From VXNE01 sp965217825 (GTDB taxonomy: Bacteria > Pseudomonadota > Gammaproteobacteria > Pseudomonadales > Azotimanducaceae): a stretch of 64,000 nt of DNA. Where the stretch lies: the NCBI GenBank assembly GCA_965217825.1, contig OZ244571.1, positions 3,844,001 through 3,908,000 on the forward strand, written 5' to 3'. Numbering within the stretch: the first letter of the stretch is position 1; each line of letters begins with the position of its first letter. The position numbers and the translations under genes were made by a program. Shown here piece after piece: positions 33,497-42,783 of this stretch. Below the pieces are notes generated by a model that did not search any database, was not told the DNA's origin, and saw nothing but the letters and a program-made list of their open reading frames with translations.

Positions 33497-34690
33497 CTAC
33501 GCGAACAAGGCCCTTGCCGGTTGTAGCCAGGAACGCGGCGACACCTCGCCAACCTTAACCTCGGCGCAGCCGGTGAACGCCGCGTAGTCGACGACCGCGT
33601 CCCCGAATGCGGACAGGAACGCATCCGTCACGTCGCCTTCGAGGAACAGCGCCTTGATCTCGAAGAGCCCCTTGGAGCGATGTGCCTTGCAGTCCATGCG
33701 GCCCACCAGGCGGTCCCGCCACAGCAAGGGCAGCGCGAAATAGCCGTAGCGTCGTTTCGCCGCAGGCACGTAGCACTCGATGGTGTAGTCGAAGTCGAAC
33801 ACCTGGGCCGCGCGTCGGCGCTGGATGACCACGTTGTCGAAGGGCGACAGGATCCGCACCATCGGGGCGAACCGCTTCGGTGGCCCATCGAATGCACCCG
33901 ACCGGGCATAGATGGGTTCGCCAGCGGCGGTTTGATGCACGATGAGCCCACCCGCGCGGACCCGCTCCGCGACTTGCTGCCGGACCATGGCGCGCACTTT
34001 GGGGTCGCGGCGCAGGTAGTTGATGGTTCTTGCAGTAGCAAAGCCGTGGGCGCGCATCGTCATGTCGATGAGATGGTCGACGTGCTCCTCGACATCAGGC
34101 TCCCGCATGTCGACGTTGGACGGTAGAAATCGCTCGGCAAGCTCGTAGCGCTTCTGGAAGCCTTGCCGTTCGATGCTGACCAGTTCGCCCTCCATGAACA
34201 ACTGCTCGAGCGCCCGCTTGGCAGGTTTCCGGTCCCACCAGCCGGTGCGGCGCTGGCGCGAATCTTCGAAATCCCTGGCGAACAGCGGCCCCTCGGCGCG
34301 AATCCGATCCAGCACCCAGGCACGCAGGCGCTGGCTCTGATCGTGGTGCCACCACCCCCACTCGCCGTTCGCGACACCGCGCATCATGGGCAGAGCGAAG
34401 CGGTAGTCGCGCATCGGCAGGTAGCACGCCGCATGGCACCAGTACTCGAACGCGCGATGCGCCTTGACGAGACGATTCAGCAGCGATTCGTCGTACTTGG
34501 CGACCCGGTTGTAGAGGATGTGGTGGTGGGCACGGGCGACCACGGAGATGGTGTCGATCTGGACGTGGCCGATCTGGCAAAGGGCCTTCTCGACTCCGGC
34601 CATCCCGGATCCGAGCTTGCGCTTTCCCGCGAGCCCCTGATGCTCGAGCGCCAGGCTACGCAGCTTCCGAGAGCTGGGCGAACGGGTCAC
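33497..34690 (-). CDS. YcaQ-like winged-helix protein (AlkX/HTH_42 family)
   Basis: A 397-residue protein of the crosslink-repair DNA glycosylase YcaQ family. VEKALCQIGHVQIDTISVVARAHH is the N-terminal family signature, followed by YCHAACYLPMRDYRF, three winged-helix units, and a C-terminal part with DNVVIQRRRAAQVFDFDY and YGYFALPLLWRDRLVGRMD. The GTG start at 34690 overlaps the stop of lolB (GTGA), so the two are cotranscribed. In the family the enzyme unhooks DNA interstrand crosslinks. Confidence 0.85.
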   Translation of the reverse strand: MTRSPSSRKLRSLALEHQGLAGKRKLGSGMAGVEKALCQIGHVQIDTISVVARAHHHILYNRVAKYDESLLNRLVKAHRAFEYWCHAACYLPMRDYRFALPMMRGVANGEWGWWHHDQSQRLRAWVLDRIRAEGPLFARDFEDSRQRRTGWWDRKPAKRALEQLFMEGELVSIERQGFQKRYELAERFLPSNVDMREPDVEEHVDHLIDMTMRAHGFATARTINYLRRDPKVRAMVRQQVAERVRAGGLIVHQTAAGEPIYARSGAFDGPPKRFAPMVRILSPFDNVVIQRRRAAQVFDFDYTIECYVPAAKRRYGYFALPLLWRDRLVGRMDCKAHRSKGLFEIKALFLEGDVTDAFLSAFGDAVVDYAAFTGCAEVKVGEVSPRSWLQPARALFA

Positions 34691-35286
34691 GGAGCGCCGA
34701 AGGTCCACTGTCGGCAGACGATGGTGACGCGATAGTCGCCGCGGGACGCGGTGAGTTTCCTCGGTTGGCGCCTGCCGTCCCAATCGTCCCAGGCGGCGAC
34801 CTTGATCTGCCAACCCAGTTGATCGAACGCATCCGCGTCGACGCCGCTAGCCGGCCACTCGGGGGCGGGGCGCCCGGTGATCCAACTCGACAGCGCGCGG
34901 ATCGGCACATCCAGGCGAAGTTCGCGGCGTATCCAGTCCCGCGCCTGGCCATCGGTGACGCGCTCGCCCCGCGCTGTACGCACCAACAGCCTGTCGCCGT
35001 CCGCGACCAGGTGCGTTCGGCCCTGTCCCAAAGGCCCCCAGAATTCCACATCGAAGCCCGATTCGTATTGTCGCCAAAGAAAGTCCGCACTCGCGCCCGC
35101 TGTGCCGGCCACGGCGCCGACGCGTCCTACAACGCTGAAATCCAACTCCCGAGCTGTAGGCGGGAGCGTCGCGCAAGCACCGATCAACAACGGCATCAAG
35201 GAAAAAAATACGTTGACCAGTAGGGGGTTAGCGCCAGTCCTTCGCCGCTCTCGGGAGGCCGGAAAGTCGCACTCATCTGGTACCAT
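34687..35286 (-). CDS. lolB: Outer-membrane lipoprotein LolB
   Basis: About 199 residues. A hydrophobic segment VFFSLMPLLIGAC ends in lipobox IGAC. The mature part has the LolB-like pattern FDVEFWGPLGQGRTHLVADGD, then a late Trp-rich strand and YRVTIVCRQWTF at the C-terminus. LolB receives lipoproteins from LolA and inserts them into the outer membrane. It is divergent from hemA, the usual gammaproteobacterial arrangement. The start is uncertain (35286 or 35316; the latter overlaps the hemA leader). In many relatives ispE follows, but here a ycaQ-like gene does. Confidence 0.8.
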   Translation of the reverse strand: MVPDECDFPASRERRRTGANPLLVNVFFSLMPLLIGACATLPPTARELDFSVVGRVGAVAGTAGASADFLWRQYESGFDVEFWGPLGQGRTHLVADGDRLLVRTARGERVTDGQARDWIRRELRLDVPIRALSSWITGRPAPEWPASGVDADAFDQLGWQIKVAAWDDWDGRRQPRKLTASRGDYRVTIVCRQWTFGAP

Positions 35287-35316
35287 TACGGTTTTCTTTT
35301 CGTCGCGTTGGCGCAA

Positions 35317-36570
35317 ATGGCCCTCCTGGCTTACGGTGTTAGTTTCCGAACCGCGCCCATCGACATGCGGGAGCGCATCTCATTCGCACTGCGGGAATTG
35401 CCGCGTGCGCTCTCCCGTCTTGGCGAAGTCCCGTCGCTGTCCGAAGCCGCGATTCTCTCCACCTGCAATCGTACCGAAATTTATTGTGCACTAGACGCGC
35501 CGAATCACGATCCCGTCGAGGATTGGCTTGCGCGGTATCGCAGCATACCGGTCGACGAGCTGGCGGACTCCGCCTATGCGCTATGGAACGCCGAGGCGGC
35601 CGCGCACGTGATGCGGGTCGCCGCCGGGCTGGAATCCCAGGTGCTCGGGGAGCCGCAGATCCTGGGTCAGGTCAAGTCCGCATTCGACGCGGCGCGGCAA
35701 GCCGGCGCCGTCGGGCCGGAACTCGACCTGTTGCTTCAGAGTTCGCTCAACGCCGCCAAGCGCGCTCGCACCGAAACAGACATCGGCAAGAATCCGATCT
35801 CCATCGCCTACGCCGCCGTGACCATGGCGCAGCACATCTTCGCCGACCTGTCGATGGTCGACGCCCTGCTTGTCGGCGCCGGAGAGATGATCGATCTCGT
35901 GGCGCGCCATCTGGGCCAGGCGCAGGTGCGCAACATCGGTATCGCCAATCGCACGTTCGATGCCGCCGAAGACTTGGCGCGCGCGAACGGCACCGGTAGC
36001 GCGATCCACCTGGAGGAACTCGAGAAGCATCTGCCGGAGTACGACATCGTCATCAGTTCCACCGGCAGCGCCAGCCACATCATCACGCGGCACATGATCG
36101 AAAGCGCGATCCGGGAGCGACGCCATAAGCCGATGTTCCTGGTGGACATCGCGGTGCCGAGGGATATAGAACCCGCCGTTGGCGATCTCGACGACGTGTT
36201 CCTGTACTCGATCGATGACCTCACCGAGGTCATCGAAGACAACGTGGCGACGCGACGCGAGGCCGCTGAACAAGCCGAGGCGATGGTCGCGGAGGGCGTC
36301 GAGCGCTATACGAGGCAACGACGCGTGCGGGACAATCAGGCTTTGCTTCGACAGTTTCGCGAACGCGCGGAGGAGGCCCGCGACGAAGAACTCGCCCGCG
36401 CCCTGCAGCGCCTGGGCACGGAGCACGATCCCGAGAAGGTGATCGAGCGGCTGGCCCGCGACTTGACCAACAAACTCGTCCACGGGCCCATTGCGGCCAT
36501 CCGGGACGCCAGCGCTGACGGCAGAACCGACATCCTCAACTACCTGCGCTCGCGCTACGGGCTGGATTGA
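35317..36570 (+). CDS. hemA: Glutamyl-tRNA reductase
   Basis: A 417-residue enzyme that reduces glutamyl-tRNA to glutamate semialdehyde, the first step of tetrapyrrole synthesis. MALLAYGVSFRTAPIDMRER is the standard start, so the ATG at 35317 is chosen over a TTG nine bases earlier. The catalytic Cys is in LSTCNRTEIYC, followed by ESQVLGEPQILGQVK, the NADPH-binding domain (LLVGAGEM) and the C-terminal dimerisation helices. Followed after 1 base by prfA, the conserved operon order. Confidence 0.97.
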   Translation: MALLAYGVSFRTAPIDMRERISFALRELPRALSRLGEVPSLSEAAILSTCNRTEIYCALDAPNHDPVEDWLARYRSIPVDELADSAYALWNAEAAAHVMRVAAGLESQVLGEPQILGQVKSAFDAARQAGAVGPELDLLLQSSLNAAKRARTETDIGKNPISIAYAAVTMAQHIFADLSMVDALLVGAGEMIDLVARHLGQAQVRNIGIANRTFDAAEDLARANGTGSAIHLEELEKHLPEYDIVISSTGSASHIITRHMIESAIRERRHKPMFLVDIAVPRDIEPAVGDLDDVFLYSIDDLTEVIEDNVATRREAAEQAEAMVAEGVERYTRQRRVRDNQALLRQFRERAEEARDEELARALQRLGTEHDPEKVIERLARDLTNKLVHGPIAAIRDASADGRTDILNYLRSRYGLD

Positions 36571-36571
36571 C

Positions 36572-37663
36572 ATGCTGTCCGCGACCCTATCGGCCAAGCT
36601 GGATCGGCTGATCGACCGTCAGAATGAACTGTCGTCACTCCTTTCCAACCCGGAAGTTGTTACCGACCGCAACCGCTATACGGCGTTGATGAAGGAGTTC
36701 GCGGAACGCCAGCCCGTGCTGGCCGCCTACGGCACCCTGAACAAGGCGACGTCTGCGCTGGCGGAATCCGAAGACCTGCTTGACGACGACGACCCGGAAC
36801 TGCGGGAACTCGCGCAGGAAGAGGCCGAGGAGCTGCAAGCCGAGGCGGAGCAGGCCGAGCGCGAACTGAAACGGCTGCTGCTGCCCAAGGATCCGGACGA
36901 CTCCCTCGATGTGTTCCTCGAAATTCGCGCGGGGACCGGCGGCGACGAAGCGGCGCTGTTCGCGGGCGACCTGTTCCGCATGTACGGCCGCTACGCCGAG
37001 GAGCGCGGCTGGCGCCTCACGAAACTCGCCGAGCGCCACTCGGAACATGGCGGCTACAAGGAAGTTGTCGCGCGCATCGCCGGCAAGGACGTATTCGAAC
37101 GCCTGAAGTTCGAGTCCGGGGCGCATCGGGTACAGCGCGTGCCGGAGACAGAATCCCAAGGGCGCGTTCACACCTCGGCATGTACCGTGGCGGTCCTTCC
37201 GGAACAAAAAGAGATCGACGCGGTGGACATCGACGCCAAGGATTTGCGCCTCGACACGTTCCGCGCCTCCGGCGCCGGCGGCCAGCACGTCAACAAGACC
37301 GACTCCGCAGTGCGTCTGACCCATCTGCCGTCGGGCATCGTGGTCGAATGCCAGGACGAGCGATCCCAGCACCAGAACAAGATTCGGGCGATGTCGTTGC
37401 TCAATGCCAAGCTGCTCGATCAGGCGCGCGCCGAACAACGCAACGAGCGCGATCAAACGCGCCGCAATCTGGTTGGCACCGGCGACCGTTCGGAGCGCAT
37501 CCGGACTTACAACTTCTCCGAGCGCCGCGTTACCGACCACCGCATCGGACTGGTGCTCTACAGGCTCGAGGAGGTATTGAACGGCAACCTCGATGCGTTC
37601 ATCAGTCGATTGACGGAAGAACACCAGGCGGATTTGCTGGCCGCCATGGGCGAAGGCGAATGA
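36572..37663 (+). CDS. prfA: Peptide chain release factor 1
   Basis: A 363-residue class I release factor for UAA and UAG. The stop-codon-reading P-x-T tripeptide appears as PET in RVPETESQGR, and the peptidyl-transferase GGQ is in GAGGQHVNKTDSAV. Start at 36572 lies one base after the hemA stop. The GGQ glutamine is presumably methylated by PrmC encoded next. Confidence 0.97.
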   Translation: MLSATLSAKLDRLIDRQNELSSLLSNPEVVTDRNRYTALMKEFAERQPVLAAYGTLNKATSALAESEDLLDDDDPELRELAQEEAEELQAEAEQAERELKRLLLPKDPDDSLDVFLEIRAGTGGDEAALFAGDLFRMYGRYAEERGWRLTKLAERHSEHGGYKEVVARIAGKDVFERLKFESGAHRVQRVPETESQGRVHTSACTVAVLPEQKEIDAVDIDAKDLRLDTFRASGAGGQHVNKTDSAVRLTHLPSGIVVECQDERSQHQNKIRAMSLLNAKLLDQARAEQRNERDQTRRNLVGTGDRSERIRTYNFSERRVTDHRIGLVLYRLEEVLNGNLDAFISRLTEEHQADLLAAMGEGE

Positions 37664-38520
37664 GCACGCTAGGCACCTGTTTCGCGGCGGCTAGCGCCAC
37701 TCTGCCTAGAGTCGAGGCCGAACTGTTGACGGCACATGCGCTGCAGCAGCAATCGAGCGCCCTGTATGCATTCCCCGAACGCCGCGTCCCCGACCGGCTG
37801 ATGCGTCGACACGTGGACTGTATCGAGCGGCGCCAGCGCGGCGAACCGGTGGCCTACATCACCGGCGAGCGCGGATTCTGGAACCTGACGCTCGCCGTGG
37901 ACCGGCGCGCGCTGATTCCGCGCCCGGAAACCGAGTGCCTGGTCGAGGCCGCCCTGGCGCGCATATCCAGTGCCGGAGTTGCCCAACCGCCCATGGTCTG
38001 CGGCCTGCCGGGGGCACCGCCGCGCGCGCGCGTTCTGGACCTTGGAACCGGATCCGGCGCCGTGGCGCTGGCCGTGGCGACCAGTTGCCCGACGGCGGAA
38101 GTCGAGGGCATCGACTGCGACCCGGGTTGCATCGCCCTCGCCCGGCGGAACGCCGAACATCTGGGAATCAGCGCCACTTTTTTCGAGTCCGACTGGTTTT
38201 CGGCAGTCCGGGGCACCTACGATGCGATCCTGGCCAATCCTCCCTACATAGCGGAAGGCGATCCCCATCTCTACCGCGGCGATCTGCGCTTCGAACCGCG
38301 CGGCGCGCTGGTCGGCGGATCCGATGGTCTGCGGTATTTGCGGCGTATCGTGCACCAGGCGCCGAACCACCTTGATCGGGGCGGAACCCTGCTGGTCGAA
38401 CACGGCTACGATCAGGCCGAACCTGTTCGCGCATTGTTCCGAGACGCGAAGTTCGAAAGCTTGGAAACGCTGAACGATATGGCTTCACTCCCGCGCGTTA
38501 CCTTGGGGCGATGGGCGTGA
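37660..38520 (+). CDS. prmC: Release factor glutamine methyltransferase
   Basis: A 286-residue SAM-dependent methyltransferase. An N-terminal helical domain with PVAYITGERGFW precedes the SAM-binding VLDLGTGSGAVALA and the catalytic NPPY motif (ILANPPYI). The start overlaps the prfA stop by four bases. It methylates the GGQ glutamine of release factors. Confidence 0.96.
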   Translation: MSTLGTCFAAASATLPRVEAELLTAHALQQQSSALYAFPERRVPDRLMRRHVDCIERRQRGEPVAYITGERGFWNLTLAVDRRALIPRPETECLVEAALARISSAGVAQPPMVCGLPGAPPRARVLDLGTGSGAVALAVATSCPTAEVEGIDCDPGCIALARRNAEHLGISATFFESDWFSAVRGTYDAILANPPYIAEGDPHLYRGDLRFEPRGALVGGSDGLRYLRRIVHQAPNHLDRGGTLLVEHGYDQAEPVRALFRDAKFESLETLNDMASLPRVTLGRWA

Positions 38521-39278
38521 ACGACGACCAACTCCTGCGCTATAGCCGCCAGATCATGCTGCCGGAGTTCGATATCGCCGGACAGGAGCGGCTCTTGTCG
38601 GCTCGTGTGTTGATCGCTGGCGTCGGCGGACTCGGCTCGCCGGCAGCGATGTATCTCGCGGCCGCCGGCGTCGGCCATCTCACCCTCGCCGATGACGATG
38701 CCGTCGACCTTTCGAACCTGCAGCGCCAGATCGCACATGGCGAAGCGACCGTGGGTCAACCCAAGGCAACCTCCGCAGCGTCGGCGATCTCCCGAATCAA
38801 CTCCACCGTCAGGACGGTTCCCCTGTGCCGCAGGCTGGAGGGCGATGTCCTCGCGGCGGCGGTGGCCGATGCGGATCTCGTACTCGACGCCACCGACAAC
38901 ATGGCGAGCCGCGTCGCCATCAATGGTCTGTGCGTGGACACCCGGACACCGCTGGTCTCCGGGGCCGCCATTCGGATGGAAGGACAGGTCGCGGTGTTCG
39001 ATGCCAGAGAGGCGGACTCGCCGTGCTACCAGTGCCTGTATCCCGAAGGGGAAGGCGAAGCCCTGAACTGCGCCGAGAACGGCGTCATCGCGCCCCTGGT
39101 CGGCATCGTCGGCACGGTGCAGGCCATGGAAGCGGTGAAGCTGATCGCCGGCGTCGGCGACACGCTCGTTGGCTATGTACTCTATCTCGACGCCAAGCGC
39201 ATGGAGTGGCGCAAGTTCACGCTGCCGAAGAACCCGAACTGCGCCGTTTGCGGCAAGCGCCTACAACCCGAGAACTGA
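38511..39278 (+). CDS. moeB: HesA/MoeB/ThiF family adenylyltransferase
   Basis: A 255-residue E1-like enzyme that adenylates the C-terminus of a small sulfur carrier (MoaD or ThiS). The nucleotide loop is GVGGLGSPA, the arginine finger is in LSNLQRQI, and zinc ligands appear as CYQC and CAVC. The start is either ATG 38511 or GTG 38517 (GTGA overlap with prmC). Following prmC with overlap matches the hemA-prfA-prmC-moeB order common in this group. MoeB versus ThiF cannot be settled by sequence alone. Confidence 0.88.
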   Translation: MGVNDDQLLRYSRQIMLPEFDIAGQERLLSARVLIAGVGGLGSPAAMYLAAAGVGHLTLADDDAVDLSNLQRQIAHGEATVGQPKATSAASAISRINSTVRTVPLCRRLEGDVLAAAVADADLVLDATDNMASRVAINGLCVDTRTPLVSGAAIRMEGQVAVFDAREADSPCYQCLYPEGEGEALNCAENGVIAPLVGIVGTVQAMEAVKLIAGVGDTLVGYVLYLDAKRMEWRKFTLPKNPNCAVCGKRLQPEN

Positions 39279-40885
39279 CCCTGGCCGACGATATCGTTGA
39301 TGTCCTGATCATAGGCGCGGGTGCGTCCGGCGCCGCCGTCGCGTGGAGCCTCGCCGAAACCCGGATGCGCATCATGTGCATGGAACAGGGCGACTGGATG
39401 AATCCCGCCGAATACCCGAGCACCCGGCGCGACTGGGAAGTGCTGCAGGGAAGGGATTACTCGATCAGTCCCAACTTCCGCCACCGCGCGGCGGACTATC
39501 CGATCAACGACGACGACTCACCCATCGCGGTCGCCAATTTCAACGCCGTCGGCGGCAGCACGATTCTCTACTCGGCGCATTTTCCCCGTTTCCACCCGTC
39601 CGACTTCCGCGTCAGGTCCCTCGACGGCGTCGCCGACGACTGGCCAATCGACTACGCCTTGCTCGACCCCTATTTCGCCGAAAACGACCGCAATGTCGGC
39701 GTCGCCGGCCTGGCCGGCGATCCGGCCTATCCGCCGCACAACCCGCCGCTGCCCCATGTGCCGATGGGTCGGATGGGCGAAAAGATTGCCAGCGGTTTCA
39801 ACAAACTCGGTTGGCACTGGTGGCCATCTGATAGCGCCATCGCGACCCGACAATACGAGGGTCGCGAACAGTGCGCCAACCTCGGCCCATGCAACGCCGG
39901 CTGCGCCACCGGCGCGAAAAGCAGCGCCGACGTCACCTATTGGCCCATGGCGCAACGCGCCGGCGTCGAGTTGGCGACGAACTGCCGTGTGCGCGAAGTC
40001 ACCGTGGACGCGCGGGACATGGCCACCGGCGTCATCTACTACGACGAAAACGGCGTCGAACGTCTCCAGCGCGCGGAAGTGGTCATCATGGCATGCAACG
40101 GTGTCGGCACTCCGCGCCTGCTGCTCAATTCCGTCTCCGCGCGTTTTCCCCAAGGGTTGGCGAATCGGTCGGGCCTGGTGGGCAAAAACCTGATGTTCCA
40201 CCCGTGGGGCAACGTCACCGGCGCGTTCGACGAGCCGCTCGAATCGCACTTCGGCCCCCAGGGGTGCTGCATCCTCAGCCAACAGTTCTACGAAACCGAT
40301 CGGATGCGCGACTTCGTGCGCGGCTACAACATGCAGATCGTACGCGGCAGCGGACCCGTCGGCACGGCGCGCCAGGGCATCAACGACGGATCGATTCCCT
40401 GGGGCGCGGGACACCGCCAGGCGTTCGAGAAGTACTACGACCGGACCATCAGATTGGGAATCTGCTGCGAAGACCTGCCCGAGGAGTGCAATCGCGTCAC
40501 CCTCGACCCCGAACTCAAGGACTCAAACGGCATCCCGTCACCGAAAATTACCTATCGACTGAGCGAAAACAGCGAGCGGATGCTGCAACACGGGCTCGAG
40601 AAAGGCAGCGAAGTCATGCGCGCGGCGGGAGCGTGGGAAATCACGAAGCAAGGACCGCTCCGCATGGCCGGCTGGCACCTGCTCGGAACGGCCCGCATGG
40701 GCACGGACCCGGAACGGTCCGTAGTCAACGCGTGGGGGCGGAGCCACGACGTCCGCAACCTGTTCATCGTCGATGGCAGCGTCTTCGTCACAGCGGGCGG
40801 CGTCAATCCGACAACCACCATCCAGGCGGTGGCGCTCTACATCGCCGATTCGATGAAGAAGAACCTCGCCAATTTGTTCGACTAG
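39248..40885 (+). CDS. GMC family oxidoreductase
   Basis: An FAD-dependent dehydrogenase of about 545 residues. The Rossmann motif is VDVLIIGAGASGAAVAW and the substrate-side His/Asn pair is in GWHLLGTARMG and GGVNPTTTI. CANLGPCNAGCATGAK may bind an iron-sulfur cluster or form disulfides, as in some gluconate/fructose dehydrogenase large subunits. No ATG precedes the FAD motif. TTG at 39248 (overlapping moeB by 31 bases) or a CTG at 39275 are the options, so the start is uncertain. A small subunit-3-like protein is encoded at 45040, 4 kb away, and may be its partner. Confidence 0.85.
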   Translation: MRQAPTTRELTLADDIVDVLIIGAGASGAAVAWSLAETRMRIMCMEQGDWMNPAEYPSTRRDWEVLQGRDYSISPNFRHRAADYPINDDDSPIAVANFNAVGGSTILYSAHFPRFHPSDFRVRSLDGVADDWPIDYALLDPYFAENDRNVGVAGLAGDPAYPPHNPPLPHVPMGRMGEKIASGFNKLGWHWWPSDSAIATRQYEGREQCANLGPCNAGCATGAKSSADVTYWPMAQRAGVELATNCRVREVTVDARDMATGVIYYDENGVERLQRAEVVIMACNGVGTPRLLLNSVSARFPQGLANRSGLVGKNLMFHPWGNVTGAFDEPLESHFGPQGCCILSQQFYETDRMRDFVRGYNMQIVRGSGPVGTARQGINDGSIPWGAGHRQAFEKYYDRTIRLGICCEDLPEECNRVTLDPELKDSNGIPSPKITYRLSENSERMLQHGLEKGSEVMRAAGAWEITKQGPLRMAGWHLLGTARMGTDPERSVVNAWGRSHDVRNLFIVDGSVFVTAGGVNPTTTIQAVALYIADSMKKNLANLFD

Positions 40886-40969
40886 CTGAAACATAGCCGA
40901 GATTTACACCATGAAATCTGTGTGGCTACCCATCAGATTTCCGGGTACGTTGATGCGGGCTAGACCGGG

Positions 40970-41551
40970 CTAGACGAGGTCCCTGACGCGTTCCGCCACG
41001 ACTTCTACGCCCTCGGAGAAAGATAGGTAGTCGACGATGCGGCCAAAGGGATCGACAACGTAGACCGTCGACGAATGCGACACCTGGTAGTCGTTCGCGC
41101 CACGCGGCGGGGCGTCCTGAAGGAACGTCTTGAAGGATTCCGCGACACCTTCAAGGGCCGCGCGCGAGCCCGTCAAGCCCACGAAACGATGATCAAAGCG
41201 CTCGACGTACGCTGCGACTGTCGCGGGGACGTCGCGCTCCGGGTCGACCGAGATGAATACCGGCGTAACGCCGCGCGAATGCCCGGTGTCGTCAAGTTCC
41301 GCCATCACGCGGGTCAGATTGCTCATGTGCGTGGGGCAGATACCGTGACAATTCGTAAACCCGAAGAAGACCAGCAGATACCGTCCGCCGAAATCCTTTT
41401 GCGTAACCGTATCGCCGTGCTGATTCGTAAGCGAAAAGGTCACCCTGCCGTCGGCTTCGTAATACCTGACCGCCAGGGCGAAAGATGCGGCGACAACGGC
41501 GAGAACGACGCCGAAGAAACCGATGCTCTTGATTCGTGGCGATATGTGCAT
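40970..41551 (-). CDS. SCO1/SenC family copper chaperone (second copy)
   Basis: A 193-residue membrane-anchored thioredoxin-fold protein. One N-terminal helix is followed by FFGFTNCHGICPTHMSN with the copper-binding CxxxC, and the third ligand His in YQVSHSSTVYVVD. It delivers copper to the CuA site or acts as a thiol reductant. Last gene of the heme-copper cluster, 9 bases after the membrane-protein gene. Confidence 0.9.
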   Translation of the reverse strand: MHISPRIKSIGFFGVVLAVVAASFALAVRYYEADGRVTFSLTNQHGDTVTQKDFGGRYLLVFFGFTNCHGICPTHMSNLTRVMAELDDTGHSRGVTPVFISVDPERDVPATVAAYVERFDHRFVGLTGSRAALEGVAESFKTFLQDAPPRGANDYQVSHSSTVYVVDPFGRIVDYLSFSEGVEVVAERVRDLV

Positions 41552-41560
41552 GCTGCTTCC

Positions 41561-42187
41561 CTACGGCTTGCGCGCGGACGCGACCGACCATGCCCCGAAG
41601 AATACCGGATAGAGCCAAGTGATGGACAACGCGACTCCAAGCACCAGCAAGCCCTGGCCCAACAGCACCTGATCGTCGAGCAGATAGCTATTGCACAAAC
41701 GATCCGGAGAGATGAGATACAGCCAGCCAAGGCGAAAACACATCGCCAGAAACTCTATCTTCACGAGGGCCCGGGCGATGGGATGCAGGCGGCGCCAGCT
41801 CCACGCCAGCGGCATGCCGGCCAATGTCACCAGTGAGGCGTACTTGGCCGCGGCAACCGCCGGCGCTTGCAGCGATGCATCGAGCCAGCGCGGAATCATC
41901 CAGAAGGCCAGGGCGAAGGTGACCAACAGGATGCCGGGGATGCCGCCCCCGTTTAGCGGTTCCAGCGCCTTGCGCCAATGCGGCTCAATGCGCTGCCCGA
42001 GGACAAACCCCACTGCTACCAGCAAAGGAATCTCCACCAGCACATGACTCAGCAGGCGCGACTCCAACCAGGTGCCGAAGGGCGTCAGCGCGACTGCGGC
42101 CCACGCGGCCAAGGCGACCGCTACCCAAGCGCGTTCCGGAGTTGCGACTGCAGTCGAATACCGGGCTAACCGGCCGTCAACCGCCAT
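41561..42187 (-). CDS. Membrane protein of the heme-copper cluster (orf1-like)
   Basis: A 208-residue protein with about five hydrophobic helices, including GIPGILLVTFALAFWMIPRWLD and a C-terminal LLVLGVALSITWLYPVFFG. I do not recognise a named domain. It overlaps the upstream SCO gene by 22 bases. Its position after genes for a CuA subunit, catalytic subunit and SCO corresponds to the orf1 position of norSY-senC-orf1 clusters known from ammonia oxidisers. A role in enzyme assembly or copper/heme delivery is inferred from position only. Confidence 0.7.
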   Translation of the reverse strand: MAVDGRLARYSTAVATPERAWVAVALAAWAAVALTPFGTWLESRLLSHVLVEIPLLVAVGFVLGQRIEPHWRKALEPLNGGGIPGILLVTFALAFWMIPRWLDASLQAPAVAAAKYASLVTLAGMPLAWSWRRLHPIARALVKIEFLAMCFRLGWLYLISPDRLCNSYLLDDQVLLGQGLLVLGVALSITWLYPVFFGAWSVASARKP

Positions 42188-42783
42188 TCGATGGCCTGCA
42201 ACAGTCCGGGTCGATCATCGAAGTCGTATATGCCGACCACTCGACCCCGGTCCACGAGATAGATCGCGGTGTTATGCACAAATCCCACGTTCGGTTCCGG
42301 AATAACCACGACGCCCAGGTCGCGCAATACGGCGATGAGGTCGTCTTCGTTTTCGAAGCGGGCCGCATTCCAGAGATCAGGCGCCGCCCCGAAACGACTC
42401 AGGTAGCCCGCAAGCTCGACGGGGCCGTCATGCTGGTAATCGAATGTCAGACTGAGCAGCCCGACGCGATCGTGCCAGCCGCGCGAAACCAGTTCGCCTT
42501 GCAGGTCGCGAAAGGTCGAACCCAATGCCACGCAGACCGTTGGACACCTGGTGTAGATGAAGTCGACGACGGCTATCGGGCGCTCCAGGGCCGCCAGCCC
42601 GATGGATCTGTCCCCAACGTCGCGCAGCGTCGCGTCCGGCAGGTCGTGCGGCCGCTCACGAATGTCGAGCCGGCGCGCGCTCTCGGCCGTCCAGGCGGCG
42701 CCGCCGTCCGTCGCCGACCAGAGGGTGAGACACCCTCCGAGCAGCACGGCTACGGTGGCTGCCGCCGACAGCCACCGGTTCAT
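42166..42783 (-). CDS. senC: SCO1/SenC family copper chaperone
   Basis: A 205-residue protein, N-terminal hydrophobic anchor (AAATVAVLLGGCLTL), copper motif FIYTRCPTVCVAL (CxxxC) and the third ligand His in VGFVHNTAIYLVD. The start at 42783 overlaps the stop of the catalytic-subunit gene (ATGA). It should load copper into the CuA centre of the adjacent enzyme. Only moderately similar to the second SCO at 40970, so not a recent duplicate. Confidence 0.9.
   Translation of the reverse strand: MNRWLSAAATVAVLLGGCLTLWSATDGGAAWTAESARRLDIRERPHDLPDATLRDVGDRSIGLAALERPIAVVDFIYTRCPTVCVALGSTFRDLQGELVSRGWHDRVGLLSLTFDYQHDGPVELAGYLSRFGAAPDLWNAARFENEDDLIAVLRDLGVVVIPEPNVGFVHNTAIYLVDRGRVVGIYDFDDRPGLLQAIEWRLTAG

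Noticed and set aside
36635..37624. 329-codon minus-strand open frame opposite prfA
   Set aside because: Complete overlap with prfA; no domain and no ribosome site.
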